Source: Massilia rhizosphaerae (GTDB lineage: Bacteria > Pseudomonadota > Gammaproteobacteria > Burkholderiales > Burkholderiaceae_D). Taken from it: 64,000 bases of DNA. Shown here in pieces: positions 25,261 through 35,100 of this stretch. The stretch is from assembly GCF_016093545.1 (NCBI RefSeq), contig NZ_JADKYX010000010.1, forward strand, positions 157,824-221,823. The letters run 5' to 3'. The position numbers and the translations under genes were made by a program. The number at the start of each line of letters is the position of its first letter. Position 1 is the first letter of the stretch. Below the pieces are notes generated by a model that was not told where the DNA came from, did no database searches, and saw only the letters and a list, made by a program, of their open reading frames with translations.

Positions 25261-26276
25261 ACCCGACCACCGCCATGCCAACCGATTCCAAGCCGTCCTC
25301 GCGCTACACCATCCTCGACCGCGAAACGCCGCGCCTGAAACACGTCCTCGCGCGCTGGGAAACCCTATTGGGGCTGCTGTTCGTGGCCGTCTTCGCCGCC
25401 GACAGCATCGTGCTGCCGCACTTCCTCGACCTGTACAACCTGTTGGACGGCACCCAGAACTTCAGCGAGAAAGCGTTGATCGCGCTGCCGATGGCCTTGT
25501 TGATCATCTGCCGCGAGATCGACATCTCGGTCGCCGGCACGCTCGCGCTGTCGTCCGTCGCGATGGGTCTCGCGCACGGCGCGGGCTTCCCGCCCGCCAG
25601 CCTGCCTCTCGTCGCGCTGGCGACGGGCACCGCGTGCGGCTTCCTGAACGGGGTGCTCGTCACGCGCTTCGCGCTGCCGTCGATCGTCGTCACCATCGGC
25701 ACCGTGTCGCTGTTCCGGGGCCTGGCCAGCGTCGTCCTCGGCGACAAGGCGTTCACCGGCTATCCGCAGCTGATGGCCGACTGGGGCCAGGGCTACTTCT
25801 TCGGCATCGTGCCGCGCGAATTCGTCGTGCTGCTCGTGTGCGCCGCGCTGTTCGCGCTGCTGCTGCACACGACGCGCTGGGGCCGCCGCATCTACGCCAT
25901 CGGAAACAACCCGGAAGCGGCGCGCTTTTCCGGCATCGCCGTCGACCGCTACCGCCTCGCGCTGTTCATGCTGACGGGCGCGATGGCCGGCCTCGCCGCC
26001 TTCCTGCTGACGGGGCGCATCGGCAGCACGCGTCCGAACATCGCCACCGGCTGGGAGCTGGAAGTGATCACGATGGTGATCCTGGGCGGCGTCAGCATCG
26101 CGGGCGGGTCCGGCACGATCGCCGGCGTGATGCTCGCCGTGCTCACGATGGGTACCGTCACGTACGGGCTGGCGCTCGCCAACATCCCCGGCATCTACAT
26201 GACGATCGTCGTCGGCGTGCTGCTGCTCGCGACCATCGCGCTGCCGAAACTGCTGCGCATGCGGCGCGCGAGGTAG
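25257..26276 (+). CDS. rhaQ: Rhamnose ABC transporter permease 2
   Basis: A 339-residue permease of the same family as RhaP. It has IICREIDISVAGTLALS, TRWGRRIYAIGNNPEAARFSGI as the coupling loop, and LGGVSIAGGSGTIAGV. The start is taken as GTG 25257, which overlaps the rhaP stop as GTGA and has CGGAG seven bases upstream. An ATG at 25275 lacks a ribosome site. A hydrophilic N-terminal stretch of about 35 residues precedes the first membrane segment. rhaK follows after five bases. Confidence 0.93.
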   Translation: MNPTTAMPTDSKPSSRYTILDRETPRLKHVLARWETLLGLLFVAVFAADSIVLPHFLDLYNLLDGTQNFSEKALIALPMALLIICREIDISVAGTLALSSVAMGLAHGAGFPPASLPLVALATGTACGFLNGVLVTRFALPSIVVTIGTVSLFRGLASVVLGDKAFTGYPQLMADWGQGYFFGIVPREFVVLLVCAALFALLLHTTRWGRRIYAIGNNPEAARFSGIAVDRYRLALFMLTGAMAGLAAFLLTGRIGSTRPNIATGWELEVITMVILGGVSIAGGSGTIAGVMLAVLTMGTVTYGLALANIPGIYMTIVVGVLLLATIALPKLLRMRRAR

Positions 26277-26281
26277 CTTCC

Positions 26282-27625
26282 ATGCACGACGCCCTGATCG
26301 TCCTCGACATCGGCAAGACGAACGCCAAGCTGGCGCTGATCGACGCCACCGGCCGCGTGCTCGCGGAACGGCGCCGCCCGAACGCCGTGCGCACGGACGG
26401 ACCGTATCCGCACCTCGACACGGACGGCCTGTGGGACTGGCTGCTGACCGCGTGCCGCGCCTTCGCCGCGCAGGCGCGCGTGACGGCCATCGTTCCCGTC
26501 ACGCACGGCGCGACGGCCGCGCTGGTCGACGACACGGGCCTCGTGCTGCCCGTGCCCGACTACGAGGCCGAGTTGCCGGGCCTGGACTACGCCGCGCTGC
26601 GCCCGCCGTTCGAGGAGACGCTGTCGCCGGGGCTGCCCGCGGGCCTGAACCTGGGCCGCCAGCTCGCCTGGCTGCAGGCGCGCTTCCCGGACGCGTTCCG
26701 GCGCGCGCGCCACATCCTCATGTATCCGCAATACTGGGCCTGGCGCCTGTGCGGCGCGGCCGCGTCGGAAGCGACGTCGCTGGGCTGCCATACCGACTTG
26801 TGGAATCCGCGCACCCAGGCGTATTCGAGCCTCGTGGACCGCATGGGCTGGACGGCCCTCATGCCGCCGCCGGCGTCGGCGCACGCCGTCCTGGGCACGC
26901 TCCGTCCCGAAGTCGCCGCCGCCACGTGGCTGCCACCCGATTGCGCCGTCCTGTGCGGCATCCACGACAGCAACGCGTCGCTGCTGCGCTACCTGGGCAA
27001 GGGCGAAGGCACCGTGCTGTCGACCGGCACGTGGGTGATCGCCGCCGCCTTCGGCACCTCGCTGGACAATCTGCGCGAACAAGCGGACATGCTGGCCAAC
27101 ACGAACGCGCTGGGCCGGCCCGTCGCCTGCATGCGCTTCATGGGCGGGCGCGAATTCGGCGAGCTGGCCGGCGCGTCTCCCGTACCGTGCGATTTCGCGG
27201 ACGTCGAACGCCTCGTCGCGCGCGGCACGCTGGCGCTGCCCTGCTTCGCATCGACCGGCGGCCCGTTCGCGGGCCGCGCCGGCCGCATCGACGGTCCGCC
27301 GCCCGCGGACGCGCGCGAACGCTATGCGCTGGCCACGTTGTACTGCGTGCTGGTGACGGACTACTGTCTCGACGCGCTGGGAGCAAAGGGCCCGCTGGCC
27401 GTCGAAGGCAGTTTCACGGCGAACCCGTGGTTCGGGCCCCTGCTGGCGACGCTGCGGCCGGCGCAGCCGGTGTCCTATTCGGACGACGCGAGCGGCACCA
27501 CGTGCGGCGGCTGGATGCTGCGCTACCGGGACGCCGCGCCGCCGGGGGCGAGTACCGCGATCGCGGCGCGGGCGCCGTCAGGACTGGACGTGTATCGGGC
27601 GCGCTGGCGCGCCGCATTGGGCTGA
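26282..27625 (+). CDS. rhaK: L-rhamnulose kinase (FGGY-like sugar kinase)
   Basis: A 447-residue kinase of the FGGY/ASKHA superfamily. VLDIGKTNAKLALID is the N-terminal phosphate loop, GIHDSNASLLRYL and STGTWVIAA lie in the second ATP-binding half, and VEGSFTANPWF and TTCGGW are late landmarks. In rhizobial rhamnose clusters the enzyme in this position (RhaK) phosphorylates the sugar and is also needed for transport. It ends the rhaR-S-T-P-Q-K operon, five bases after rhaQ. It is of the rhizobial type, not close to E. coli RhaB. Confidence 0.9.
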   Translation: MHDALIVLDIGKTNAKLALIDATGRVLAERRRPNAVRTDGPYPHLDTDGLWDWLLTACRAFAAQARVTAIVPVTHGATAALVDDTGLVLPVPDYEAELPGLDYAALRPPFEETLSPGLPAGLNLGRQLAWLQARFPDAFRRARHILMYPQYWAWRLCGAAASEATSLGCHTDLWNPRTQAYSSLVDRMGWTALMPPPASAHAVLGTLRPEVAAATWLPPDCAVLCGIHDSNASLLRYLGKGEGTVLSTGTWVIAAAFGTSLDNLREQADMLANTNALGRPVACMRFMGGREFGELAGASPVPCDFADVERLVARGTLALPCFASTGGPFAGRAGRIDGPPPADARERYALATLYCVLVTDYCLDALGAKGPLAVEGSFTANPWFGPLLATLRPAQPVSYSDDASGTTCGGWMLRYRDAAPPGASTAIAARAPSGLDVYRARWRAALG

Positions 27626-27700
27626 ACGCGGTGACGGATTTCGTAGAGACATCGGTACTCGTGCGGATTCGACTTTCATCTGATGTGAATATCATCGAAG

Positions 27701-28111
27701 TCATTGGTGTACGCAGGTAGCGGTAGCTGTCCAAGTGCTCTTGGCCGGTGCCTGGTTTTTGCCCACCCGAACCCGTACGGTGCAGCGTCCAACTTGAGGT
27801 GCGAGCTTCATCCACCATTGGGTTCCCGGCCATCCCATGTCGGCTTTGGTGCGCTTCCTGCCACCGTACAGGCATATTAGCCATGCTTGTTCATCATCAG
27901 CGAAACCGTAGCGAGCATCGTACCCGCCTGCGACCTTCTCTTCGTCGCCATGAAGAAAACCGTTGCCGTGAAGTTCACCCGACATCATTGAAGCGCCAGT
28001 TAACGGCATTGTGGCGGCATTCTTGCCGGGATAGACCTGCGGACAAGTGTAGACTTCCGCATTCACAACTGTACAAGAGAACGCCAATACCGCGGACAAG
28101 AGCGTCTTCAC
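27701..28111 (-). CDS. Exported STY0301-like protein, candidate immunity protein
   Basis: A 136-residue protein with a clear signal peptide (MKTLLSAVLAFSCTVVNA). The mature part has three to four cysteines (YTCPQVYPG, WLICLYGG, GRCTVRV, TATCVHQ) that could form disulfides. The pattern resembles the STY0301 family found beside type VI secretion genes. The GTG start at 28111 overlaps the stop of the effector candidate as GTGA, with GGAGG upstream, so the two are translationally coupled. A periplasmic location is where protection against a peptidoglycan amidase would be needed. Immunity function is inferred from order and export, not shown. Confidence 0.6.
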   Translation of the reverse strand: MKTLLSAVLAFSCTVVNAEVYTCPQVYPGKNAATMPLTGASMMSGELHGNGFLHGDEEKVAGGYDARYGFADDEQAWLICLYGGRKRTKADMGWPGTQWWMKLAPQVGRCTVRVRVGKNQAPAKSTWTATATCVHQ

Positions 28112-28593
28112 GGAACCTCCACGACGTAAAAATCATTCGCATTGTCACAAGGCGATCTGCCACTTAGCCTTGCCTGTTCGGGCGTAAAAGCCCGTACTGG
28201 GCGCGGACCAGGCACATGCGGCAGCGCCCCGGAACTCCATTGGTCGAACATCCAAATCCGACTAGGCTTTCCTGTCGCAACGCTGTAACCGTCGCCTCCC
28301 ATGAACAACGTCGCGTGATATCCGTGGGCGTTCGGATAGATCATTTTGCCGTCCGTGGACACAAAATTGGCGATAACAGTACCGGGCTTTAAGGTTCTGG
28401 CGACATCAACCACGCGCTCCCCCGGTCGCCATCGACTAGTGTGCCCGACGCTCGTTAATTCCTGCGGGAGCCTGGCACATTGCCCATCAGCGATGAACGT
28501 CTGTACATGGGCCTTTTCATCCTTGGCCTGCTGCTCTGCCCATTTCTTCAACAGCGCACTAAAGTCACCAGAGTACACAACCGGGTGTGGCAT
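28108..28593 (-). CDS. BPSL0067-like NlpC/P60-type amidase, candidate T6SS effector
   Basis: A 161-residue protein without a signal peptide. It has a Cys in DGQCARLPQ, a His in HGYHATLFMGG and MFDQWSSGALPHV, the layout of the BPSL0067-type papain-like (NlpC/P60) peptidases. LKPGTVIANFVSTDGKMIYPN leads into the His strand. It sits 12 bases after hcp and overlaps the exported partner gene. That order (hcp, effector, immunity) is typical of Hcp-loaded type VI amidase effectors, which cut peptide cross-links of rival cell walls. Ribosome site GGGAGG precedes ATG 28593. GC content is visibly lower than in the flanking genes. Confidence 0.7.
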   Translation of the reverse strand: MPHPVVYSGDFSALLKKWAEQQAKDEKAHVQTFIADGQCARLPQELTSVGHTSRWRPGERVVDVARTLKPGTVIANFVSTDGKMIYPNAHGYHATLFMGGDGYSVATGKPSRIWMFDQWSSGALPHVPGPRPVRAFTPEQARLSGRSPCDNANDFYVVEVP

Positions 28594-28605
28594 ATTGCCT
28601 CCCGG

Positions 28606-29100
28606 TTAAGCGGCGACCTTGTTCGCGGCTGAATCCCAGCCGCCTGCCGTGCTACCACCTGCGCCGCCCGAAATCTTCTGCTGGGTGTATGTACATTTAA
28701 ACTTGGAGGATGCCAAATGCACGTTTTCCGTAATAATCCCTCCGCTACTGCTGGTCGGAGTGACGTTGGAAATCATGACGTTCTCAAGCACGATTTCAAA
28801 ATACTTGACGCGAGCACCATCGCCATCGGCCCGGAAGAACTCGAATTTGGCTTGCGGGATGGTTTTCCCCATCGCGCAGGTCTGGAAGAGCACTGGGGAT
28901 GTAATATCTGCCAGCTTTTCAAAGCTGACTTCGTGAATATCAGCCTTGCCGCTCGTATGCCCTCCAGCCGTCGAGACGGCCGTGGCTCTCGGCTGGCTTA
29001 CGCCCCATCGCACGTTGTGAATCTCTATCCATCCGCGATGTTTGTCGTCTTGCGATTCGCCCTTGATGTCCCCGATCTGAAGATAAGCGTCGATTGCCAT
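28606..29100 (-). CDS. hcp: Orphan Hcp, type VI secretion tube protein
   Basis: A 164-residue Hcp-family protein, which stacks as hexameric rings to form the type VI tube and carries small effectors in its lumen. MAIDAYLQIGDIKGESQDD is the canonical start. IEIHNVRWGVSQPR, DIHEVSFEKLADITSPVLFQ, YFEIVLENVMISNVTP and the C-terminal GWDSAANKVAA also fit the family. The ATG at 29100 has GGGGG six bases upstream. No other type VI gene lies in the window, so this is an orphan hcp, carried with an effector-immunity pair. Confidence 0.93.
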   Translation of the reverse strand: MAIDAYLQIGDIKGESQDDKHRGWIEIHNVRWGVSQPRATAVSTAGGHTSGKADIHEVSFEKLADITSPVLFQTCAMGKTIPQAKFEFFRADGDGARVKYFEIVLENVMISNVTPTSSSGGIITENVHLASSKFKCTYTQQKISGGAGGSTAGGWDSAANKVAA

Positions 29101-29272
29101 GTTTGCCCCCATGAGAAGTTGAGCAACGATTCTTGCCCAGCTACGTTGATGCAACATTAATAGAGGACAGAAAGGGGAGAGAGGCGGATCAAGCAGCACA
29201 TTACCGTTTCACATACGATTGTAGCGTGGTCCCGATGGTAGACTGGAGGGATTTCACATCCCCGCCATCCCG
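29101..29272. promoter_or_regulatory. Divergent gap between hcp and the YbaK-like gene
   Basis: These 172 bases must hold the promoters of both neighbours. They are less GC-rich at the hcp end. I see no convincing palindrome or hairpin and no small gene. Confidence 0.3.
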
Positions 29273-29749
29273 ATGAGCCTCGCCTCCGTCACCACCTTCT
29301 TCGCCGCCCACGCGCCCGACATCGCCGTCGAGCGCTATGCCGCCAGCACCGCGACCGTCGCCCTCGCCGCCGCCGCGTTGGGCGTGACGCCTGGCCAGAT
29401 CGCCAAGACGCTGTCGCTGCGCCTGGACGACGAGGTCGTGCTGCTGGTCGCGCGCGGCGACGCCCGCGTGGACAACCGCAAGTACAAGGATCGCTTCGGC
29501 CAGAAGGCCCGTATGCTGAACCTGGACGAGGTGGAACGGGAGACCGGCCACCCCGTCGGCGGCGTGTGCCCGTTCGGCCTGGCGCGGCCGCTGCGCGTGT
29601 TCTGCGACGTGTCGCTGCGCGCGTTCGATGTCGTGTTTCCCGCCGCCGGCGCGCCCGATGCGGCCGTGCGCGTGACGCCCGACAGGCTGGCGTTGCTCAC
29701 GCACGCCGAGTGGGTCGACGTGATGCAGGCCGTGGCCGTCGCGGCGTAG
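29273..29749 (+). CDS. YbaK/ProX-like aminoacyl-tRNA deacylase domain protein
   Basis: A 158-residue single-domain protein of the YbaK/EbsC family, which hydrolyses mischarged aminoacyl-tRNAs in trans. Family signs are the conserved Lys in IAKTLSLRLDDEVVLLVARG, then VDNRKYKDRFG, the GHPVGGVCPFGL loop and CDVSLRAFDVVFPAAG. The exact tRNA substrate (such as Cys-tRNA-Pro) cannot be set from sequence. It is convergent with the GGDEF/EAL gene, six bases apart. Confidence 0.9.
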   Translation: MSLASVTTFFAAHAPDIAVERYAASTATVALAAAALGVTPGQIAKTLSLRLDDEVVLLVARGDARVDNRKYKDRFGQKARMLNLDEVERETGHPVGGVCPFGLARPLRVFCDVSLRAFDVVFPAAGAPDAAVRVTPDRLALLTHAEWVDVMQAVAVAA

Positions 29750-29755
29750 GCCGCG

Positions 29756-32038
29756 TCAGACGCCGCGGCCCAGCCGCGCGATCAGGTCCGCCAGCGGCAA
29801 CGGCCGGCAATACAGATACCCCTGCATGCACGGCCGCCCGTTCTCCGCGAGGAAGCGCGCCTGCGCTTCCGTCTCGATGCCTTCCGCCACGACGCGCAGG
29901 CCCAGGTGGTCGGCCATCGCGAGGATCGTCTGCACGATCGCCGTGCCGTTGGCGTCGTGCGGCGTGTCGCGCATGAAGCTCTTGTCGATCTTGAGTTCGT
30001 ACAGCGGCATCTTCTTGAGGTAGCCCAGGCTCGAATAGCCGGTGCCGAAATCGTCGATCGAGAAGCGGATTCCCAGCGCCGCCAGCTCGCGCATCTTCTC
30101 CGTGATGACGTCGAAGTCTTCGACGAGCAGGCCCTCCGTCACCTCGAACACGAAGGCCTGCGGCGCCACGCCCGACTGCTCGAGCGCGGCGCACACCTGC
30201 GCCACGAACTCGGGCTGGCGGAACTGGCGCGGGCTGACGTTGATGGACAGTTGCAGCGGATGCCCGGCCTGCTCCAGCGCCAGGCGCGCCTCGCAGGCCT
30301 GGCGCAGCACCCACAGGCCGAGGGGCACGATCAGGCCCGTCGTCTCCGCCACCGGAATGAAGATGTCGGGCGGGACGAACGTGCCGTCGGCGCGGCGCCA
30401 GCGCATCAGCATCTCGGCGCCGACCGGCTGGCCCGCATGGTCGACCTGCAGCTGCAGGTGCATCGCCAGCTCGCCGTTGTCGAGCGCCGCGGACAGGTCG
30501 CGGCCCAGGGTCAGCTGGCGTTCGGCCGCGGCCAGCATCGGCGTCTCGAACATGGCCACGCCGTTGCGGCCCGCGGCCTTGGCATGGTACATGGCGAGGT
30601 CGGCATCGCGCAGCAGGTCGGCGACCGACTGGCCCGCACGCGTGGGCAGCGCGACGCCGATGCTGGCGGTGGAGTGGTAGCTCTGGTCGTCGATGACGAC
30701 GTCCTCGGCCAGCGCCGCGCAGATCTTGTCGGACACGGCCAGCGCGGCGGCCGTCGCCGCGGCGGCGTCCTGACCGAGGCCGTCGAGCAGCACGACGAAT
30801 TCGTCGCCGCCCAGGCGCGCCACCGTGTCGCCCTTGCGCACCAGGTTGGCGAGACGCTTCGCCATGTGCTTGAGCAGGGCGTCGCCCGTCGCGTGGCCGC
30901 GCGCGTCGTTCACGTGCTTGAAGTTGTCCAGGTCGATGTACAGCACGGCGCCCAGCCCGCGGCCGCCATTGGCCGCCCCGACCATCGCATCCAGCCGCTC
31001 CGTCATCAGGCGCCGGTTCGGCAGGCCCGTGAGGACGTCGTAGTACGCGAGGCGGTGGATGGCGTCGGCCGAGTGGCGGCGCTCGGTGATGTCGCGGCCC
31101 ACCACGACCCAGTGGCTGATGCGGTTCGCGTCGTCCATGAACGGCATCAGTTCCATCTCGACCCAGTACGGATCGCCGGACTTCGTGTAGTTGACCAGTT
31201 CCGCCGTCGCGCGCTGGCCGTTGCGCATCGATTCGACGATGCGGTCCACGACGGCCGGATCCGTGCCCGGGCCGTGCAGCACACGCATGCTGCGGCCGAC
31301 GATGTCGGCGTCGCTGTAACCCGTGCGGCGCTGGAACGCTTCGTTGGAAAAGATGATGGGCTGTTCGCGGTCGGGCGTGTCCACCGCCTTCGCGATGAGC
31401 ACCATGTCGTTCAGGCGCGCCAACGCGGCCGACGTCAGGCGCAGTTCCGCGTTCAGCGCCTGCAGCGCGTCCTGGCCCCGCTCGAGCGACTTGGCGAAGC
31501 CGCGCGCATCGTCCAGCGACCGCGACAACCCCTTGAGCAGGGTGCCGCACGTGAGCGTGAGCAGCGCGCCCACGCAGGTGAAATTCAAGGTCACGAGGAG
31601 CGCCGTCACGAACGGGTCGTGGCCCATGTCCACGAGCGCGGACGGGAAGTGGCCGATCCCGAGGACGAGGATCACGGCGCTCGCCGCCAGCGCCACCAGG
31701 GACGGCGCGGTGCCGAGCAGGATCGCCGCCAGCACGGGCGGCGCCATCAGGTAGTTCTGGCTGATCGGCCCCACCTTGAGCATGAGGCAGATGGCCACCA
31801 TGTAGATGATGGCGAGGAAGTTCAGGACGCGGAACGTGTACGGCAGCCGCTCCAGCCGCCACAGCGCGCACAGCCACGCGAGCGCGACGCCGTCCATCAC
31901 CGCCACCGCCCAGACGCCGTGGCGCAGCACCACCGTCACGCTGGGCACGGCGGCGATCGTGCCGAGGACGAGCACTATCGCCAACAGACGCGAGAAGATC
32001 CGCGCGCGCCATTGTGCGATATCGTCTAACCCTAGCAT
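29756..32038 (-). CDS. Membrane PAS-GGDEF-EAL cyclic-di-GMP protein
   Basis: A 760-residue inner-membrane signalling protein. Residues about 1-170 hold five to six membrane helices. A coiled linker leads to a PAS domain (about 200-320, including FSNEAFQRRTGYSDADIVGRS and VVGRDITERR). A GGDEF domain has an intact GGDEF motif (410-414). The EAL-type phosphodiesterase domain follows. The EAL motif reads EML (E542) in GAEMLMRW, but later catalytic blocks (INVSPRQ, DDFGTGYSS, KIDKSFM, VAEGIE) are kept. It may make, break or only sense cyclic-di-GMP. The ATG at 32038 with AGGA upstream is preferred over a non-ATG extension. Confidence 0.92.
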   Translation of the reverse strand: MLGLDDIAQWRARIFSRLLAIVLVLGTIAAVPSVTVVLRHGVWAVAVMDGVALAWLCALWRLERLPYTFRVLNFLAIIYMVAICLMLKVGPISQNYLMAPPVLAAILLGTAPSLVALAASAVILVLGIGHFPSALVDMGHDPFVTALLVTLNFTCVGALLTLTCGTLLKGLSRSLDDARGFAKSLERGQDALQALNAELRLTSAALARLNDMVLIAKAVDTPDREQPIIFSNEAFQRRTGYSDADIVGRSMRVLHGPGTDPAVVDRIVESMRNGQRATAELVNYTKSGDPYWVEMELMPFMDDANRISHWVVVGRDITERRHSADAIHRLAYYDVLTGLPNRRLMTERLDAMVGAANGGRGLGAVLYIDLDNFKHVNDARGHATGDALLKHMAKRLANLVRKGDTVARLGGDEFVVLLDGLGQDAAAATAAALAVSDKICAALAEDVVIDDQSYHSTASIGVALPTRAGQSVADLLRDADLAMYHAKAAGRNGVAMFETPMLAAAERQLTLGRDLSAALDNGELAMHLQLQVDHAGQPVGAEMLMRWRRADGTFVPPDIFIPVAETTGLIVPLGLWVLRQACEARLALEQAGHPLQLSINVSPRQFRQPEFVAQVCAALEQSGVAPQAFVFEVTEGLLVEDFDVITEKMRELAALGIRFSIDDFGTGYSSLGYLKKMPLYELKIDKSFMRDTPHDANGTAIVQTILAMADHLGLRVVAEGIETEAQARFLAENGRPCMQGYLYCRPLPLADLIARLGRGV

Positions 32039-32169
32039 CAACCAGTATCCTCGCGGCGCGCCCGGAGGATCCGGCCCGGCCAATGTTCTTGTGAAGAAAC
32101 ATTGTAAGGGCCGCCCCCAGGGCTGTCACCTTCTTTGCCGCGGGGTGTTGCTGCGGTGTGACTGGCAGT

Positions 32170-35100
32170 TCAATAACTCGCGCCGGACCGCCCGCTTCCC
32201 GCGTCGGCCGCCACGCCGCCCCGCACCGCGCGCAACACCACGAGCCGCACCGGCTCCAGCGCGTTGGCGGGCTTGCCGTCCGTCGTCACGGCGAGCGCGA
32301 TCGTGTTGTCGCCGTCGGGATGCAGGATGCCGGGCGGGATCACGAACACGCGCTGCGGCCCCACGTGGGCGATGAACTGCCCCATGTTCCAGCCGTTCAC
32401 GAAGATCAGCGCGCGGTTCTCGCGGCCGGAACGGGGGCGGCGCGTGTCGCCGAACGCGAGGCCCAGCTGCACGTCGTGTCCGCGCGGCAGGTCCAGCTTC
32501 ACGTGCGTGCGCAGCCAGTAGGTGCCGGGACCGGGCGGCGCGGCGCCGACGCGCGTCCGCATCCATCCGTCTTCGCGCGCGCCCGGCAGGTGCCAGCCGG
32601 CGCGTTCGCCGTACAAGCCGCCGTCGTTGAGCGGACCGCGCATGCGGTCGACGCTGTCCTCGCCGCCAGGATTGCCCTGGATGCGCCAGCGGATCGGCAC
32701 GGCGAAGCGCGCACCGCCCGGGGACGTCAGCGACGCGGCGATCAGGCCGCGCGCCTCGCGGTGCGCGTCGTCCGCCATCAGGTCCCAGTTGTGCGAATCG
32801 TTGCGCACCATGACGGCGACGACGTGCGGTCCGGGCGCCAGCCGGCCGAGGTCGAAGCGCACGCTGTCCGTCGTTTCCGGGAACGAGCGTCCGGTATCCA
32901 GCTCGTGCTGGCCGAGGAAGCGCCCGTCGACCCACGCCTGCAGCATGCCCGCGCCGCCGCCGCCGTAGAACAGGTCCAGCCGGTTGGCGGCGGGATCGGC
33001 CGCGTCGAAGCGGCCGCGGTACCACACGTCGCCGTGGTGGAAGCCGTAGTCGCTCATCGCCAGCGTCGGCTGGCCGCGTTCCGGCTGGGTCCACGTCTGC
33101 GCGGCCGACGGATGATTGTCCACGCGCTGCCAGGCGGCGTCGTCGAAGCCCGGCTGCGCTTCCGGGCTGTCCATGCGCCGCACCCATGTCAGCTTGCCCA
33201 GGTCGGGGACCGTCACCCGCGCCGGTCCCGCCAGCGTGCCCGCGCGCAGGCTGCCGTCCGGCTGGCGCGTCAATGTCAGGTCCGCGCCGTTGAAACTCGC
33301 CGCGTCGATGGCGGGTCCCCAGATCTCGAGCGGACTGTCGTGCTCCGTGTCACCTGTCAGATGCAGCCGGCCGCCATCGATGCGCGCCGTGCGCACGAGC
33401 GCCGGCGTCAGTTCGAGCACGCGGCCGGCCGCGGTGTCCTGGGTCCAGAAGCGCTGCGACGTGGCCTCGTCCGCGATCAGCAACAGCAGCGGCGCGCGCC
33501 CGCCGCCCGTGACGCGCACGCGCGCCAGGCCCGTGTGTACGTAGTCGAGCTTCAAATCGCCGCGCGCCGCGTCGAACGCCGCCTGCACGTCGCCGGCCAG
33601 CACCTCGACCCTGGGCGCGGACGCGTAGCGCAGCACGGTTTCGCCGGCCTCGCCGTCGCGGCCGTGCAGCAGGACGATGTCGCGCGCGCCGTCGCGCATC
33701 TGCGCCTGCAGCTCGGACGTCGAGAACACGAGATGCTGACGCTCCATGTCGTACGCCGCCAGCAGCATCTTCGCGTCCTGGCCGTTCAGGCGCGACGCCA
33801 CGCGGTAGCGGCCGTCGCGCGTCTCGAGATCGAACGCGAACGCGTCGTCCGTCAGCAGGTCGGAGGGGCCGTGCACGGCGAACAGCACGTGCGCGCCCAG
33901 TTCCGCGTTGACGTTGTGGTAGAGCCGCATGCGCGGCGACGTCGTCGCGATCGCCGGCCCCTTGTCCATGCGGGCCAGCACGGCGCCGGCGGCCTGCACG
34001 AACATGCCCTGCTGCTTGAGCGCCAGCGCCTTCGGGCGCAGGCCGCGGTCTTCGGAAATCGGCGCGCCGTAGTCGTAGGACGTGTACACGATGGGGCCCG
34101 GCAGCCAGCCCCACGACGTGCCGCCGAACGCCATGTAGAGATTGTGGATCGTGATGCGGTTGATGAGGTTCGTCCCGTAGAACACGCGCTCGTAGCCCTT
34201 GCCCTGGCGCCGCGCCGTGCAATCGTAGGTGCCGTTCGAGCCCCAGTAGTCGAACCAGCCCGCGCCCACCTCGGCCGCGAAGCCCGGCGTGCCGGGAGAA
34301 CTCCGCGCGCCGGCCTTCGGTCCCGGCGCCGCGTAGATGCCCCAGTCGGGCGCCTTGTTCGGCCGCGCCGGATCGGCGTGGACGTCGCAGCTGCCGCCCG
34401 GATAGCCGTCGAACGCGTACAGGTCCGTCGGTCCCGGATGCGCCCACGGCGCGCTGGAATCGCGCGGCGTCCAGTCGGGCAGGCGGCCGGCGGCGTTGTG
34501 GAAGAACGGGACCGTGATGCCGTCCGCGCGCGCCTTGGCGGCCAGGTGCGCCATCTGGCGCGCATGCTTGGGCTCGACCTTGCCCAGCTCGTTCTCGAGC
34601 TGGTAGGCGATGACGGTGCCGCCGCCCGTCGTGATCTGGTGGCGCGCGACGATGGCGTCGATCTGCGTCATCCATTCGTCGACGGCCGAGAGATAGGCCG
34701 GATCGTCCGTGCGCGCTTCGGCGCGGCTGCGGAACATCCAGCCGGGGAAGCCGCCGCCGGACAGTTCGGCGTTGACGTACGGGCCCGTGCGCGCGATCAC
34801 GTACATGCCCTCTTCCTCCGCCATCTCCAACAACCGCTCGACGTTGCGCACGCCGGAAAAATCGTACGCGCCCGGCGCCGGCGAGTGGTACGCCCAGTCG
34901 AAGTAGAACGATACGGCATTGAAGCCCAGCGCCTTCATCTTCTGGAGCACGTCGCGCCAGCGCGCGGGATCGGGCAGCCGGAACGGGTGGAACTCGCCCG
35001 ACCAGACGACCACGCGCTTGCCGCCGATGGTGAGCGAGTACGGATCCCAGCCGACCCGCTGCGGCACGCCGGCGGGACGCACTGCAGCCGCGACCTCGTC

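Noticed and set aside
27701..29100. Complete type VI secretion locus
   Set aside because: Only Hcp is present; no sheath, baseplate, ClpV or VgrG gene is within the window.
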